51,968 nt of DNA from Deltaproteobacteria bacterium (lineage in GTDB: Bacteria; Desulfobacterota; Syntrophobacteria; Syntrophobacterales; Thermodesulforhabdaceae): contig JAFDGW010000026.1 of NCBI GenBank assembly GCA_019309115.1, forward strand, positions 1 to 51,968. Reading direction: 5' to 3'. Position numbers and translations under genes: made by a program. Of this stretch, positions 36,149-45,178 are shown piece after piece; within the stretch, counting starts at the first letter, position 1, and each line of letters begins with the position of its first letter. Below the pieces are notes generated by a model. That model worked only from the letters and a program-made list of their open reading frames with translations. It ran no database searches and had not been told where the DNA came from.

Positions 36149-36826
36149 ATGAGAAACCGAGCGGAAGTTCCCACCGAGGTTTTCCGAAAGCTCCCCGCAG
36201 AAAAACGAGAGCGGATTATATCAACGGCGGTTGAAGAGTTCGCCGAACATGGTTTTCATCAAGCAAGCATCAACCGGCTGGTAAAGCGGCTTGGTATAGC
36301 TAAAGGATCCATTTTTCAATATTTCACTTCAAAGGAAGGTTTATTTCAAGCTGTCTTTGACCATTGTGTTGACCAGGCAAGAAAGCCACTCCGTGAAATA
36401 AAACACCACCCAGAAGGAATGGGCTTTTTCGACAAAATAAGGGCAACCCTTGAAGCCGGAATTAGATTTGTCCGTGCACATCCCCAAGCATATAAACTTT
36501 ATCTGAAGATGATATTTCAGGAAAATTTTCCCTATCGGGAAAAACTTCTGAGCAGGTTACACTTATTTTCTGCTGACTACCTTGAAGATCTTATACGGCA
36601 GGGAATTGAAAAAGGAGAAATAAGAAAGGACATCAACGTACCCACGGCCGTGTTTTTTCTGGATGCCCTCCTGGATCGTTTTATACAGGCATACGTTGTG
36701 GCATTCTGGGATGCAAGTTCAGTCATACATCAGGCAAAGGATGAAGATTTAAAAAAGCACATAGAAGAATTTGTAAAGTTAATAAGATCAGGGCTGGAAG
36801 CGAAGACTAATGAGCATACCTGCTGA
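36149..36826 (+). CDS. TetR/AcrR-family regulator of the menaquinone operon
   Basis: A 225-residue regulator. N-terminal helix-turn-helix: RERIISTAVEEFAEHGFHQASINRLVKR followed by GIAKGSIFQYFTSKEGLFQAVF. The C-terminal domain is helical and variable. I chose the ATG at 36149 (MRNRAEVP) after GCAGGTGA. An upstream ATG at 36119 is less well placed. It overlaps mqnE by 17 nt, so it is co-transcribed with the pathway. The palindrome at 36097-36112 is its likely site. Confidence 0.85.
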   Translation: MRNRAEVPTEVFRKLPAEKRERIISTAVEEFAEHGFHQASINRLVKRLGIAKGSIFQYFTSKEGLFQAVFDHCVDQARKPLREIKHHPEGMGFFDKIRATLEAGIRFVRAHPQAYKLYLKMIFQENFPYREKLLSRLHLFSADYLEDLIRQGIEKGEIRKDINVPTAVFFLDALLDRFIQAYVVAFWDASSVIHQAKDEDLKKHIEEFVKLIRSGLEAKTNEHTC

Positions 36827-37883
36827 AATTTGGACAAAGATCAAAAACGGTACCAGGCTTTCTCGGGATGATGGAATAAGACTTTTTCAAACAAATGATC
36901 TTATCGGACTTGGAGAGCTGGCCCATACCGTAAGAAGTAGATTAAACGGAAAAAGGGCTTACTTTGTTAGAAATCGGCATATAAATTATTCAAACATTTG
37001 CGTGAACGGATGTGCCTTCTGCGCCTATGGAAAACAACCTGGCGAAGCTGGAGCCTTTGAATTAACGATAAATGAAATAGTCGAAAAGGTTACGGCACCC
37101 GATGCAAAAGCCATAACAGAAGTGCACATTGTAGGTGGCTGTCATCCGTCGAAGCCATTTTCCTATTATGAAGAAATTGTGCGAGCCGTAAAGCAGGCTC
37201 GACCCAGTTGCATTGTAAAAGCCTTTACGGCAGTTGAAGTGGAACACTTTGCCCGACTGGAGAATATTTCGGTAACACAGGCGCTGGAACGGTTGAAAGA
37301 AGCAGGGCTTGATATGATGCCCGGCGGCGGAGCAGAAATCTTTGCTCCATCGGTTCGCTCAAAAATCTGCCCCAAGAAGCTCTCCGGAGAAGGTTGGCTC
37401 AGCGTAATGGAAACAGCCCACAGGATGGGAATACCCACCAATGCAACCATGCTTTTCGGGCACATAGAATCAATCGAAGACCGGGTGGATCACCTCATCG
37501 CACTTCGAGAACTTCAGGACAAGACGAATGGTTTTGTGTGTTTTATCCCATTGCCCTTTTTGTCTAAAAAATCTCCCATGAGTCACATTCACGGCCCCAC
37601 GGGCGTAGACATACTCAAAACCATTGCAGTAAGCAGACTTATGCTGGATAACATACTTCACATTAAGGCTTACTGGGTTATGCTCACCGTCAAGTTAGCC
37701 CAACTGGCGCTGTGCTTTGGGGCCGACGACTTTGACGGAACAGTAATGGAAGAAAAGATCGGCCACATGGCGGGTGCTGAATCGGAAGATGCTCTGACGG
37801 TAGAAGAGCTCCAGTATGTCATTCAATCGGCAGGTTTTGAACCGGTCGAACGGGATAGTTTTTTTAATCCGCTGAGGCGATGA
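36810..37883 (+). CDS. mqnE: Aminofutalosine synthase (radical SAM)
   Basis: A 357-residue radical SAM enzyme adding an adenosyl group to the chorismate-derived enolpyruvyl-benzoate. Cluster motif C64-x3-C68-x2-C71 (CVNGCAFC). Family motifs YFVRNRHINYSNICVNGC, GGCHPSKPFSYY, GLDMMPGGGAEIF and HIKAYWVMLTVKLAQLAL distinguish MqnE from MqnC. It is the second enzyme of the futalosine route. Confidence 0.93.
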   Translation: MSIPAEIWTKIKNGTRLSRDDGIRLFQTNDLIGLGELAHTVRSRLNGKRAYFVRNRHINYSNICVNGCAFCAYGKQPGEAGAFELTINEIVEKVTAPDAKAITEVHIVGGCHPSKPFSYYEEIVRAVKQARPSCIVKAFTAVEVEHFARLENISVTQALERLKEAGLDMMPGGGAEIFAPSVRSKICPKKLSGEGWLSVMETAHRMGIPTNATMLFGHIESIEDRVDHLIALRELQDKTNGFVCFIPLPFLSKKSPMSHIHGPTGVDILKTIAVSRLMLDNILHIKAYWVMLTVKLAQLALCFGADDFDGTVMEEKIGHMAGAESEDALTVEELQYVIQSAGFEPVERDSFFNPLRR

Positions 37884-37886
37884 GAG

Positions 37887-38996
37887 ATGGAGGTAACAGA
37901 GATTATTGAACAGGTTGAAAGGGAAAAACGCCTGAATTTTGATGAAATCATGAAGCTTTATAACGAAGCAGACCTTTTCACCCTTGGCCGCTTAGCCTCT
38001 GCTATCAGATTCAGAAAACGTCCAGAACCTTACGTTAGTTATGTGGTGGATCGGAATATAAATTACACGAACATATGCGTCTGCGGGTGTAAGTTTTGCG
38101 CTTTTCATCGTCCACCCGGACATCCCGAAGGCTATGTTATATCCAGAGATGAACTGAGGCGCAAAATTCAAGAAACCGTCGAACTTGGTGGAACCCAGAT
38201 TCTTCTGCAAGGTGGGCATCACCCGGACTTGGATATTTCTTTTTACGAAGATATGCTTAGGTTCATAAAAACTGAATTTCCATCAATCCATGTACACGCA
38301 TTTTCACCTCCGGAAATTGCCTTTTGGGCCAAGCGTGAAGGCCTTACGGTCAGAGAGGTTATTGGTCGCCTGATCAAAGCAGGGCTGGATTCCATCCCTG
38401 GAGGTGGGGCAGAGATATTGGTTGACGAAGTCAGAAAGGCGGTATCGCCGAACAAATGCTCGGCATCTGAATGGTTGGAAGTTATGGAAGAAGCCCACAG
38501 GCTGGGATTAAAGACGACAGCCACAATGATGTTCGGGCACGTGGAAAAACGAGAGCATAGAGTTCAGCATTTACTTGCCATACGAGAACTTCAAGACAGA
38601 ACCGGTGGATTTACCGCTTTTATACCGTGGACATTTCAACCTCGAAACACGAAAATCCCGAAAAAGATGCCGGAGATGAGTGTCGAATACCTCAGATTAC
38701 TTGCTATCTCGAGAATAGCCCTCGACAATTTTGACAACGTTCAGGCATCTTGGGTAACCATGGGTCCTTATGTGGCTCAAACGGCGCTTTTCTTTGGAGC
38801 AAATGATTTCGGGTCAACGATGATAGAAGAAAACGTGGTTGCGGCAACAGGAGTTTCCTTTCGCATGTCAATCAGTGAAATAAAACGGCTTATTGAAAGA
38901 GCTGGTTTTATACCAAGACAGAGGACGATGGCCTATGAGTGGGTTGATGAAGTGCATAAGAGCAAAATGGGTATGGACAACGAGAGGATGGGTTGA
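37887..38996 (+). CDS. mqnC: Cyclic dehypoxanthinyl futalosine synthase (radical SAM)
   Basis: A 369-residue radical SAM enzyme closing the carbocycle of the menaquinone precursor. Cluster motif C64-x3-C68-x2-C71 (CVCGCKFC). GGTQILLQGGHHPDL, GLDSIPGGGAEIL and QASWVTMGPYVAQTAL are typical of MqnC. It starts 3 nt after mqnE and its end is overlapped by the next gene. Confidence 0.93.
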   Translation: MEVTEIIEQVEREKRLNFDEIMKLYNEADLFTLGRLASAIRFRKRPEPYVSYVVDRNINYTNICVCGCKFCAFHRPPGHPEGYVISRDELRRKIQETVELGGTQILLQGGHHPDLDISFYEDMLRFIKTEFPSIHVHAFSPPEIAFWAKREGLTVREVIGRLIKAGLDSIPGGGAEILVDEVRKAVSPNKCSASEWLEVMEEAHRLGLKTTATMMFGHVEKREHRVQHLLAIRELQDRTGGFTAFIPWTFQPRNTKIPKKMPEMSVEYLRLLAISRIALDNFDNVQASWVTMGPYVAQTALFFGANDFGSTMIEENVVAATGVSFRMSISEIKRLIERAGFIPRQRTMAYEWVDEVHKSKMGMDNERMG

Positions 38997-40170
38997 AAAC
39001 GGAGCAGTGTTAATAGACTCTGAATCGGGAACAACGGCTGCCGTCGGTAGCTTCAACGAGTTGCAGAAAGATTCTAGTTTGAGCTTTGATTCGGTAGCTG
39101 ACCTGGATGGTGCAGCAATCATCCCAGGTCTTGTGAACGGGCACACTCATCTAGAACTTTCTGCAATTGCTCCCATGGCAAAGCCGTCCAGCTATTTCTC
39201 TTGGGTGGAAAAGGTCGTTGAAGCCCGCAGCAGGGTTTCCGAGGAATACCTGTATCTGGCATTTGAAAAAGCTTACAAGGACGCTTTTGACTCCGGCACT
39301 CAGTTTCTCGGAGACATAACCAACATGCCCTTTGAACCAGCAAAGGACTCGTTCATCGTATGGGGTGCGCCTGCCGGAAACGTTTTACATCGCCATATAT
39401 TTTGGGAACTCATCGGATTCAATGTGGATAACATAATCGATGCTCTGGACTGGAGCCAGAAACGTATGTTTATGGAAAAAAAGTATACGGAAAAGCTCAG
39501 TCTTGTGCCACATGCCGTCTATTCAACATCGGGCAAGTTAATAAAACAAACTTTTCACTGGACCCGAAGCCGTAAGAGACCTTTCACGATTCACGTTGGT
39601 GAAATAGAAGAAGAAAACCAGTTTATGAAGGATGGAACCGGGCCTTGCCGCGATATTCTTGAATTTCTCGGCCGCTTTGATAGTCGGTGGTTACCACCTG
39701 GCAAATCCTCCGTGGAATACCTAGACGAGCTTGGTGCACTCGACAACGGCACCTTGCTTGTGCACTGTGTTCATCTAACCGAATCAGACTGGGATTTGGT
39801 AAAAAAGCGCGGAAGCTGTATCTGTTTCTGTCCCAGAAGTAACAATTTCCTCGATGTTGGAAAGGCTGATGCGCAAAAGGCTTATCTAATGCAAATACCC
39901 GTTCTCATCGGTACGGACAGCCTGGCCAGTAATGAAAATCTGAATCTTTTTGAAGAAGCGCTATTCCTTGCGGAGCAAAACCCATCGGTAGAGCATAATC
40001 TCATTCTTCACAGCATAACCTATGCGGGTCTTCGGTTTTTTGGACGGATGAACAAGAAAGTGCAATATCTGGCTGTTGATGTAGATGAGAACGTTTCTGT
40101 TGGTGAACTCAGCGAGTGTGTCTTAAATCAGGGCATGAGGAAAAGATTCAGATGGATCGAATTAAATTAA
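38947..40170 (+). CDS. mqnX: Aminofutalosine deaminase-like amidohydrolase
   Basis: A 407-residue amidohydrolase-superfamily deaminase. The start at 38947 (MKCIRAKWV) fits the family's N-terminus, overlapping mqnC by 50 nt; an ATG four codons earlier also exists. Zinc motif NGHTHLE, then HVGE, HCVH and a catalytic Asp in GTDSLASNE. In this operon the reaction is 6-amino-6-deoxyfutalosine to futalosine. A separate nucleosidase (MqnB) is not seen in the window. Confidence 0.75.
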   Translation: MKCIRAKWVWTTRGWVENGAVLIDSESGTTAAVGSFNELQKDSSLSFDSVADLDGAAIIPGLVNGHTHLELSAIAPMAKPSSYFSWVEKVVEARSRVSEEYLYLAFEKAYKDAFDSGTQFLGDITNMPFEPAKDSFIVWGAPAGNVLHRHIFWELIGFNVDNIIDALDWSQKRMFMEKKYTEKLSLVPHAVYSTSGKLIKQTFHWTRSRKRPFTIHVGEIEEENQFMKDGTGPCRDILEFLGRFDSRWLPPGKSSVEYLDELGALDNGTLLVHCVHLTESDWDLVKKRGSCICFCPRSNNFLDVGKADAQKAYLMQIPVLIGTDSLASNENLNLFEEALFLAEQNPSVEHNLILHSITYAGLRFFGRMNKKVQYLAVDVDENVSVGELSECVLNQGMRKRFRWIELN

Positions 40171-41087
40171 AGGTTGGACGAATAGGTTACCTTAATGTTT
40201 TGCCCGTTTACTATCCGTTGGAACATGGATATCTGAGCCATAATTTTTCGTTCGTCTATGGATCCCCGGCGGAACTTAACGAAGCTATAAGGAAAGGAAA
40301 GTTGCACCTAAGCGTGGTTTCGTCTATTGAATACGCCAGACACCACGAGCGATATCTGATCCTGCCGGATCTCAGTATTTCAGCTCGAGGAAAGGTGAAA
40401 AGCGTGTTGCTTTTGAGCAGGATTTCACTGAAACACTGCTCATCTTCTCCTGTGGTTCACACTACGCCGCAGTCTCATGCATCGGTCGCCCTTGCTGACA
40501 TACTTCTTAGGGAAATTTTCGAGCTTGAATGTAACTTCGTAACATGCGCAAGGCCGTTGTGGCAGACCAAGAGGTATAGCCCAGACTCGCCAGAAATTTA
40601 TCTCGCAATCGGTGACGAAGCACTTTACTGGGCGAAAAAAGGTTTCTTTCCACACGTGTACGACCTTGGAGAACTGTGGACACAATGGACCGGCAAACCT
40701 TTTGTGTTTGCCCTCTGGGTTTGCAGAAAGGAAGTGGCAAAACGATTCAAGAAGCTGGTAACAAAAGGAGCTCGCCTGTTAACAAATGCGAAGCGCCTTG
40801 GGTTGGAAAACCTCGATGAAGCTATAAAACAGGCTGCTCGTACCAGTTTTCTTACCTCTTCTGAACTTAAAGATTACTTCAGCACCTTAAGCTACAGGCT
40901 TGGGGATGATGAAATTGATGGTTTGCTTCTTTATTTCGCCTATCTTGTGAAACACGGTATAATAACAAAAATACCGCCTGTTCAGATTTTAAACATCGGG
41001 CGAGGTGATGGCCGTGAGCGGTATAAATATACGAATGAAAAGGTTTTTCAGGGAGAGTTCGGGAAAAACAGTCATATTCCCGCTTGA
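40152..41087 (+). CDS. mqnA: Chorismate dehydratase-like (MqnA)
   Basis: A 311-residue periplasmic-binding-protein-like enzyme. KVGRIGYLNVLPVYYPLEHG is the MqnA N-terminal signature; LHLSVVSSIEYARH and the later TSVALADILL-like HASVALADILL, AIGDEAL follow. The ATG at 40152 has GAGGAAAAG in front. It removes water from chorismate to give 3-enolpyruvyl benzoate, the first step of the pathway. It overlaps the aldolase gene by about 80 nt in a different frame. Confidence 0.88.
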   Translation: MDRIKLKVGRIGYLNVLPVYYPLEHGYLSHNFSFVYGSPAELNEAIRKGKLHLSVVSSIEYARHHERYLILPDLSISARGKVKSVLLLSRISLKHCSSSPVVHTTPQSHASVALADILLREIFELECNFVTCARPLWQTKRYSPDSPEIYLAIGDEALYWAKKGFFPHVYDLGELWTQWTGKPFVFALWVCRKEVAKRFKKLVTKGARLLTNAKRLGLENLDEAIKQAARTSFLTSSELKDYFSTLSYRLGDDEIDGLLLYFAYLVKHGIITKIPPVQILNIGRGDGRERYKYTNEKVFQGEFGKNSHIPA

Positions 41088-41817
41088 CCATGGAGTGACC
41101 TGCGGCCCGATCCTCGGGATTGAAAACCTGGCAACCACCATGAGATGGGGCGTTGAAGCCGGGGCTGATGCCTTTGTGCTCCATAAGGGAATGTTTGATA
41201 TTGCTGCCACGGTGCCAGGGCTGAAGCAGGGCTTATTCCTGCATGTGTCGGGAAGCACTCAGCTGGGAAGAGCAGTCAATCGTAAGGTGCCAGTATCTTC
41301 TGTGGAAGAAGCCATACGGCGGGGAGCGGACGGCGTTTCCTGCCACATAAACCTGGCAAACCCTGATGAACCTGAAATGATCAGGGATCTTGGAATCCTA
41401 AGCGATGCGTGTTTCAAATGGCAAATGCCCTTGTTGGTGATGATTTACATACGGGGAAGCTACGCCAACGAGGTTGACAGGGATCAGGCCACGGTTCACG
41501 CCGTCAGGCTAGCAGCAGAACTGGGGGCAACTATTATTAAGACGTCGTGCCCATCATCTCAAAAATACATGGAAAAACTGGTGCAGGTTTCTCATGTTCC
41601 TGTGGTATTGGCTGGTGGAGCAAAGGTATCCAATGAGAAAGAATTGCTAAACCGAATACATGAAGCAATGAAATGCGGAATTCACGGAGTTGCGGTAGGC
41701 AGAAATGTTTTTCAGCATTCTAATCCTGTTCTTTTTCTAAAAGCTATACTCGGAATAGTTCACGAAGAAATGTCGCCTCAGGAAGCCTGGGACATGTTGG
41801 TCTCTGCCGGCGAATAA
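41008..41817 (+). CDS. DhnA-type class I aldolase, ADH-synthase-like
   Basis: A 269-residue aldolase resembling 2-amino-3,7-dideoxy-D-threo-hept-6-ulosonate synthase. Motifs: VIFPLDHGVTCGP, DGVSCHINLANPDE, a Schiff-base Lys in TIIKTSCP and VVLAGGAKVSNEKELL. In archaea and many Desulfobacterota this enzyme starts an alternative entry into the shikimate/aromatic pathway. Here it lies in the menaquinone operon after mqnA, so it may raise chorismate supply. The ATG at 41008 is preceded by GGGCGAGG. Confidence 0.8.
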   Translation: MAVSGINIRMKRFFRESSGKTVIFPLDHGVTCGPILGIENLATTMRWGVEAGADAFVLHKGMFDIAATVPGLKQGLFLHVSGSTQLGRAVNRKVPVSSVEEAIRRGADGVSCHINLANPDEPEMIRDLGILSDACFKWQMPLLVMIYIRGSYANEVDRDQATVHAVRLAAELGATIIKTSCPSSQKYMEKLVQVSHVPVVLAGGAKVSNEKELLNRIHEAMKCGIHGVAVGRNVFQHSNPVLFLKAILGIVHEEMSPQEAWDMLVSAGE

Positions 41818-41822
41818 AAAAG

Positions 41823-42404
41823 ATGAACACAGAACGCACCATCATCGTGGCAATAACAGGTGCCAGTGGATCGTTATATGCTAAAGAACTCATGAAATTC
41901 TTAGGAAAGCATTTGTTTCTGCGAATGTACGTTGCAGTATCGGATGCGGGCCGCATTGTTTACGAAATTGAAACGGGAAATTCCATTGAACGGGATGTGC
42001 CTGAAAATGCCGAACTTTTTTCAGAAAAAGATTTTTCCGCACCTTTTATAAGTGGCTCCTGTCCTTTCGATGCTATGGTGATCGTACCGTGTTCCATGGC
42101 AACCCTTGCAGCTGTAGCGCAAGGAACGGGACAGAACATCATACACCGCGGAGCGGACGTTTGTCTGAAAGAACGCAGGAAACTGATATTGGTTCCCAGG
42201 GAAACCCCTTTGTCGGTGGTACACCTTCGTAACATGCTCATCTGTGCAGAAATAGGGGCAGTGGTCCTGCCTGCAATGCCGGGCTTTTACCACCACCCCC
42301 GAAGTGTAAACGACGTGGTAAAATTTATAGTGGCTCGCATCCTTGATCATCTGGAAATTTCCCATCAAATGGTCGCCGCATGGAATCCCACGGTTAGTGT
42401 TTGA
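41823..42404 (+). CDS. ubiX: UbiX-like flavin prenyltransferase
   Basis: A 193-residue flavoprotein-fold enzyme making prenyl-FMN for UbiD-type decarboxylases. IVAITGASGSLYAKELMKFL, VIVPCSMATLAAVAQG, LILVPRETPLSVVHLRNML and VLPAMPGFYHHP are UbiX motifs. Its place at the end of the mqn operon implies service to the late menaquinone decarboxylase, not encoded here. It overlaps the convergent AICAR transformylase by 11 nt. Confidence 0.92.
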   Translation: MNTERTIIVAITGASGSLYAKELMKFLGKHLFLRMYVAVSDAGRIVYEIETGNSIERDVPENAELFSEKDFSAPFISGSCPFDAMVIVPCSMATLAAVAQGTGQNIIHRGADVCLKERRKLILVPRETPLSVVHLRNMLICAEIGAVVLPAMPGFYHHPRSVNDVVKFIVARILDHLEISHQMVAAWNPTVSV

Positions 42405-43680
42405 AAGCCCTCTGGCCTGTAAAAACCATTGCCACATTAGCTTCGTTGCAGGCTTCTATAACTTCCCAGTCTCTTACGGAGCCGCCGGGTTGTATCACCG
42501 CCGTAACCCCCTCACGAATGCCCACGTCTACGCCATCACGGAAAGGGAAAAATCCATCGGATACCATCACAGCACCCTGCAATCCTCCCTTTGCCCTCAC
42601 CGTTTCTTCGTCAATTTCTTGTTTCATTTCCTTGGGCTTCTCTCCCTTTCGAACGGCCAGTTCTAGTTCCTTGTATGAAATGCCATATCTGTCAAAACAC
42701 AGAGCATCTGCATACTTTTGATAAGCTTTGAAAACAGCTATTTCTGCAACTCCCACCCTGTCCTGTTCTCCCGTACCGATTCCGACGGTGCATTCATCCT
42801 TAACGTAAAGAACTGAATTGGAAGTAACACCCTGTTCCACGAACCAACCGAAAAGTAGGTCCCTCGCTTCAGCATCTGTAGGTTTTCTGTTGATTCTATA
42901 AACCCTTCCGTTATGCTTTACTTCAGGTAAAATGAAATCATCAGGCGTTAGCACTCTGCACAACGGCGATTGCTGAACAATGATTCCACCGTCAATAAGT
43001 GACTTAAAATCAACGAACCGCAGTGTACGGTACTCTGCTAGGCGATCTATACGTTTTATGCGTATAATACGTAAGTCTCGTCGTTTCTTCAAAATGTCAA
43101 CGGTGCCGTCCTCGTATTCAGGAGCTGCCACCACTTCCAGATAATAGTTAGCAATTACTTCGGCCGTTTCTTTATTAACAGGGCGGTTCAACACTACACA
43201 TCCACCAAAAGCGGCCACACGATCAGCACGATAGGCTCTTTCAAAAGCCCTGGCTAACGAATCTGCAGATGCAGCCCCACATGGGTTGTTGTGCTTCAAT
43301 ATAACTGCAGTCGGTTTGTCCATTAGAAACTTCAGCACGTTAAGGCCGTTGTCAACGTCGGTAAGATTTATCTTGCCCGGATGTTTGCCCGCCTGGATCA
43401 TGTCTTCTTCCACGAGAGAACTAACCAGCCCCATACCCGGGCTTATAAATTCACATTCTCCTAACACCAGATTTCCATTCACCAGTTCGTAGAGGGCAGC
43501 CTCTTGTCCAGGATTTTCGCCGTACCTCAAGCCCTGCTCCACAATCTCGCCGTTGTTCTGCGTAATCTTCCATGTTTTCTTGCGATATTCCAAAGTAACA
43601 TCACCGAAGGTTATGCTGAGCCTATCTGGAAAATGATCCGAAACCACGGTGCGATACATTTTCTTTAAATCTTTTTCCAT
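42394..43680 (-). CDS. AICAR transformylase domain without IMP cyclohydrolase (PurH C-terminal part)
   Basis: A 428-residue protein aligning to the PurH transformylase part: LRYGENPGQEAALY, AVILKHNNPCGAASA, FGGCVVLNRPV, GIGTGEQDRVGVAEIA, DGFFPFRDGVDVGIREGVTAVIQPGGSVRD and MVFTGQRAFKH. PurH is normally about 520 residues with an N-terminal MGS-like cyclohydrolase. That domain is absent and replaced by about 25 unrelated residues. A separate cyclohydrolase must exist elsewhere. Final residues match the family end, so it is complete. Confidence 0.88.
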   Translation of the reverse strand: MEKDLKKMYRTVVSDHFPDRLSITFGDVTLEYRKKTWKITQNNGEIVEQGLRYGENPGQEAALYELVNGNLVLGECEFISPGMGLVSSLVEEDMIQAGKHPGKINLTDVDNGLNVLKFLMDKPTAVILKHNNPCGAASADSLARAFERAYRADRVAAFGGCVVLNRPVNKETAEVIANYYLEVVAAPEYEDGTVDILKKRRDLRIIRIKRIDRLAEYRTLRFVDFKSLIDGGIIVQQSPLCRVLTPDDFILPEVKHNGRVYRINRKPTDAEARDLLFGWFVEQGVTSNSVLYVKDECTVGIGTGEQDRVGVAEIAVFKAYQKYADALCFDRYGISYKELELAVRKGEKPKEMKQEIDEETVRAKGGLQGAVMVSDGFFPFRDGVDVGIREGVTAVIQPGGSVRDWEVIEACNEANVAMVFTGQRAFKH

Positions 43681-43802
43681 TTGACAACTCCTTCCATGCG
43701 GTGTTTGGTATGACCTTTCGAAAATCTGAGCACCTCAGAAAATCATCGTCCACACAATTACAATGGACGCTTGGACAAATCAATTACTGGGGAGTTGAAA
43801 AA

Positions 43803-44888
43803 ATGATGGCACCAGCGTGGAAACCAAATTGTGCACCAACAATGGTTGGATCAATGCCCCACAGAAATAGGAAAGAAGTTATAGAAATGATACTGAACAG
43901 GCTCGATGAAATTCCCGTTTGGCCACAGCTTTCGCCCTATAAATCGGAAGGAATGATGGTTCAATACCTGGAGGGACTTCCCGGACTAATCCAAGAAGAT
44001 GACGAACGTTACATTTTTGACACCGAACTACCGAACTTTGAAGAAGACTTGTACAGGCTGTATGATGCTTACGTTACTGTGTCGGGGGACGAATCTTATC
44101 GTGATGTTTTGAAAAATTTTGCCTTTGGGCCGGAGACGGGAGCAACCTTTTACGCTTTTACCAAAGCTTTAGAGCGCCACGGTAAAGACTATATAGCACT
44201 CAAGGGACAGGTCGTTGGTCCTTTTACGCTATTGAGTTACCTAAAAGATAAAAATGGCCGCCTGGCTTTGTACAACGAAAAGATGCAAGATGTGGTCCCG
44301 AAGCACCTTGTCATGAAAGCCCTGTGGCAAGCAGAAGAATTAAAAAAATATTCACGGCGAGTCATCATCTTTTTCGACGAGCCGGCATTGGCTGGATATG
44401 GATCGTCGGCCTTTATTAGTGTATCTCGGGAATTTATCGAAAAGATGATCGCAGAAATGTGTTCATTATTGCAATCTCATGGCGTTATGGTGGGAATACA
44501 TGTGTGCGCAAACACCGATTGGTCTTTGCTGTTAAGATCCTCAGTTGATATTGTGAATTTTGATGCTTATAGTTATAGTGATAAGTTTTTATTGTACTCC
44601 AGCGATATACGCAATTTTGTTCAGAAGGGTGGATACATAGCGTGGGGTTTGGTTCCGACGGATGAGTCGGAAAAGATTTGGAAAGAAAGCGTCGAAAGTT
44701 TGGAAGCATTGCTTGTAAAAATGATAGAAGATTTATCCGACAAGGGGTTGGTGAAAGGCGATATTTTTCGCTCTTCGCTTGTCACGCCCAGTTGTGGGTG
44801 CGGAACACTTACCGTAGAAGATGCCGAAAAAGTGCTGGATCTCCTGGTAACTACTGTGCATAGGGTTAGAGAAAGGTTTAAAGTCTAA
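43803..44888 (+). CDS. MetE/UROD-fold methyltransferase (core methionine synthase-like)
   Basis: A 361-residue protein of the cobalamin-independent methionine synthase C-terminal/UROD superfamily. CAPTMVGSMPHRN opens it. Zinc ligands appear as HVCANTD (His and Cys) and CGCGTL. The ATG at 43803 has GGGGAG before it; an upstream ATG does not. Proteins of this size may be core-MetE, using a methyl-corrinoid in place of methyl-folate, but corrinoid or other methyl transfer is possible. It is divergent from the transformylase gene. Confidence 0.75.
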   Translation: MMAPAWKPNCAPTMVGSMPHRNRKEVIEMILNRLDEIPVWPQLSPYKSEGMMVQYLEGLPGLIQEDDERYIFDTELPNFEEDLYRLYDAYVTVSGDESYRDVLKNFAFGPETGATFYAFTKALERHGKDYIALKGQVVGPFTLLSYLKDKNGRLALYNEKMQDVVPKHLVMKALWQAEELKKYSRRVIIFFDEPALAGYGSSAFISVSREFIEKMIAEMCSLLQSHGVMVGIHVCANTDWSLLLRSSVDIVNFDAYSYSDKFLLYSSDIRNFVQKGGYIAWGLVPTDESEKIWKESVESLEALLVKMIEDLSDKGLVKGDIFRSSLVTPSCGCGTLTVEDAEKVLDLLVTTVHRVRERFKV

Positions 44889-45178
44889 ATGTTCTATATT
44901 TCGATGTTATTTCGAAATTCAGAAGTTTTATGTTGACAAAAAACGGACGGCTACTTAGGTTTACGGTGCCGCGTGAGGGGGTTCTTAAAAACGCGTTAGA
45001 AAATGAAACTAACAGGTTAAAATTTACGACCTGTTTTGATGAATATCTAGAGTGTGGAGGACTTTCCGCTGGCCAATTAGACGGTTAGTTGTACAAAGTT
45101 TTATTCTCTTACACCGAAAATATGAAAAAGCTAAAAAATTTTTTCGAAGGAAACTCTAGGTTTGGAGGAGGAAATAAA
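44889..45178 (+). promoter_or_regulatory. Intergenic region with a weak promoter candidate
   Basis: TTGACA at 44933-44938, a 17-nt spacer and TAGGTT at 44956-44961 could serve the regulator gene at 45179. A 52-codon open frame at 44930-45088 overlaps it, without a good RBS or recognisable motif, so I do not call it a gene. Confidence 0.3.

Noticed and set aside
44930-45088. 52-codon ORF before the AbrB-tailed gene
   Set aside because: Weak RBS, no recognisable motif, and it overlaps a promoter candidate.
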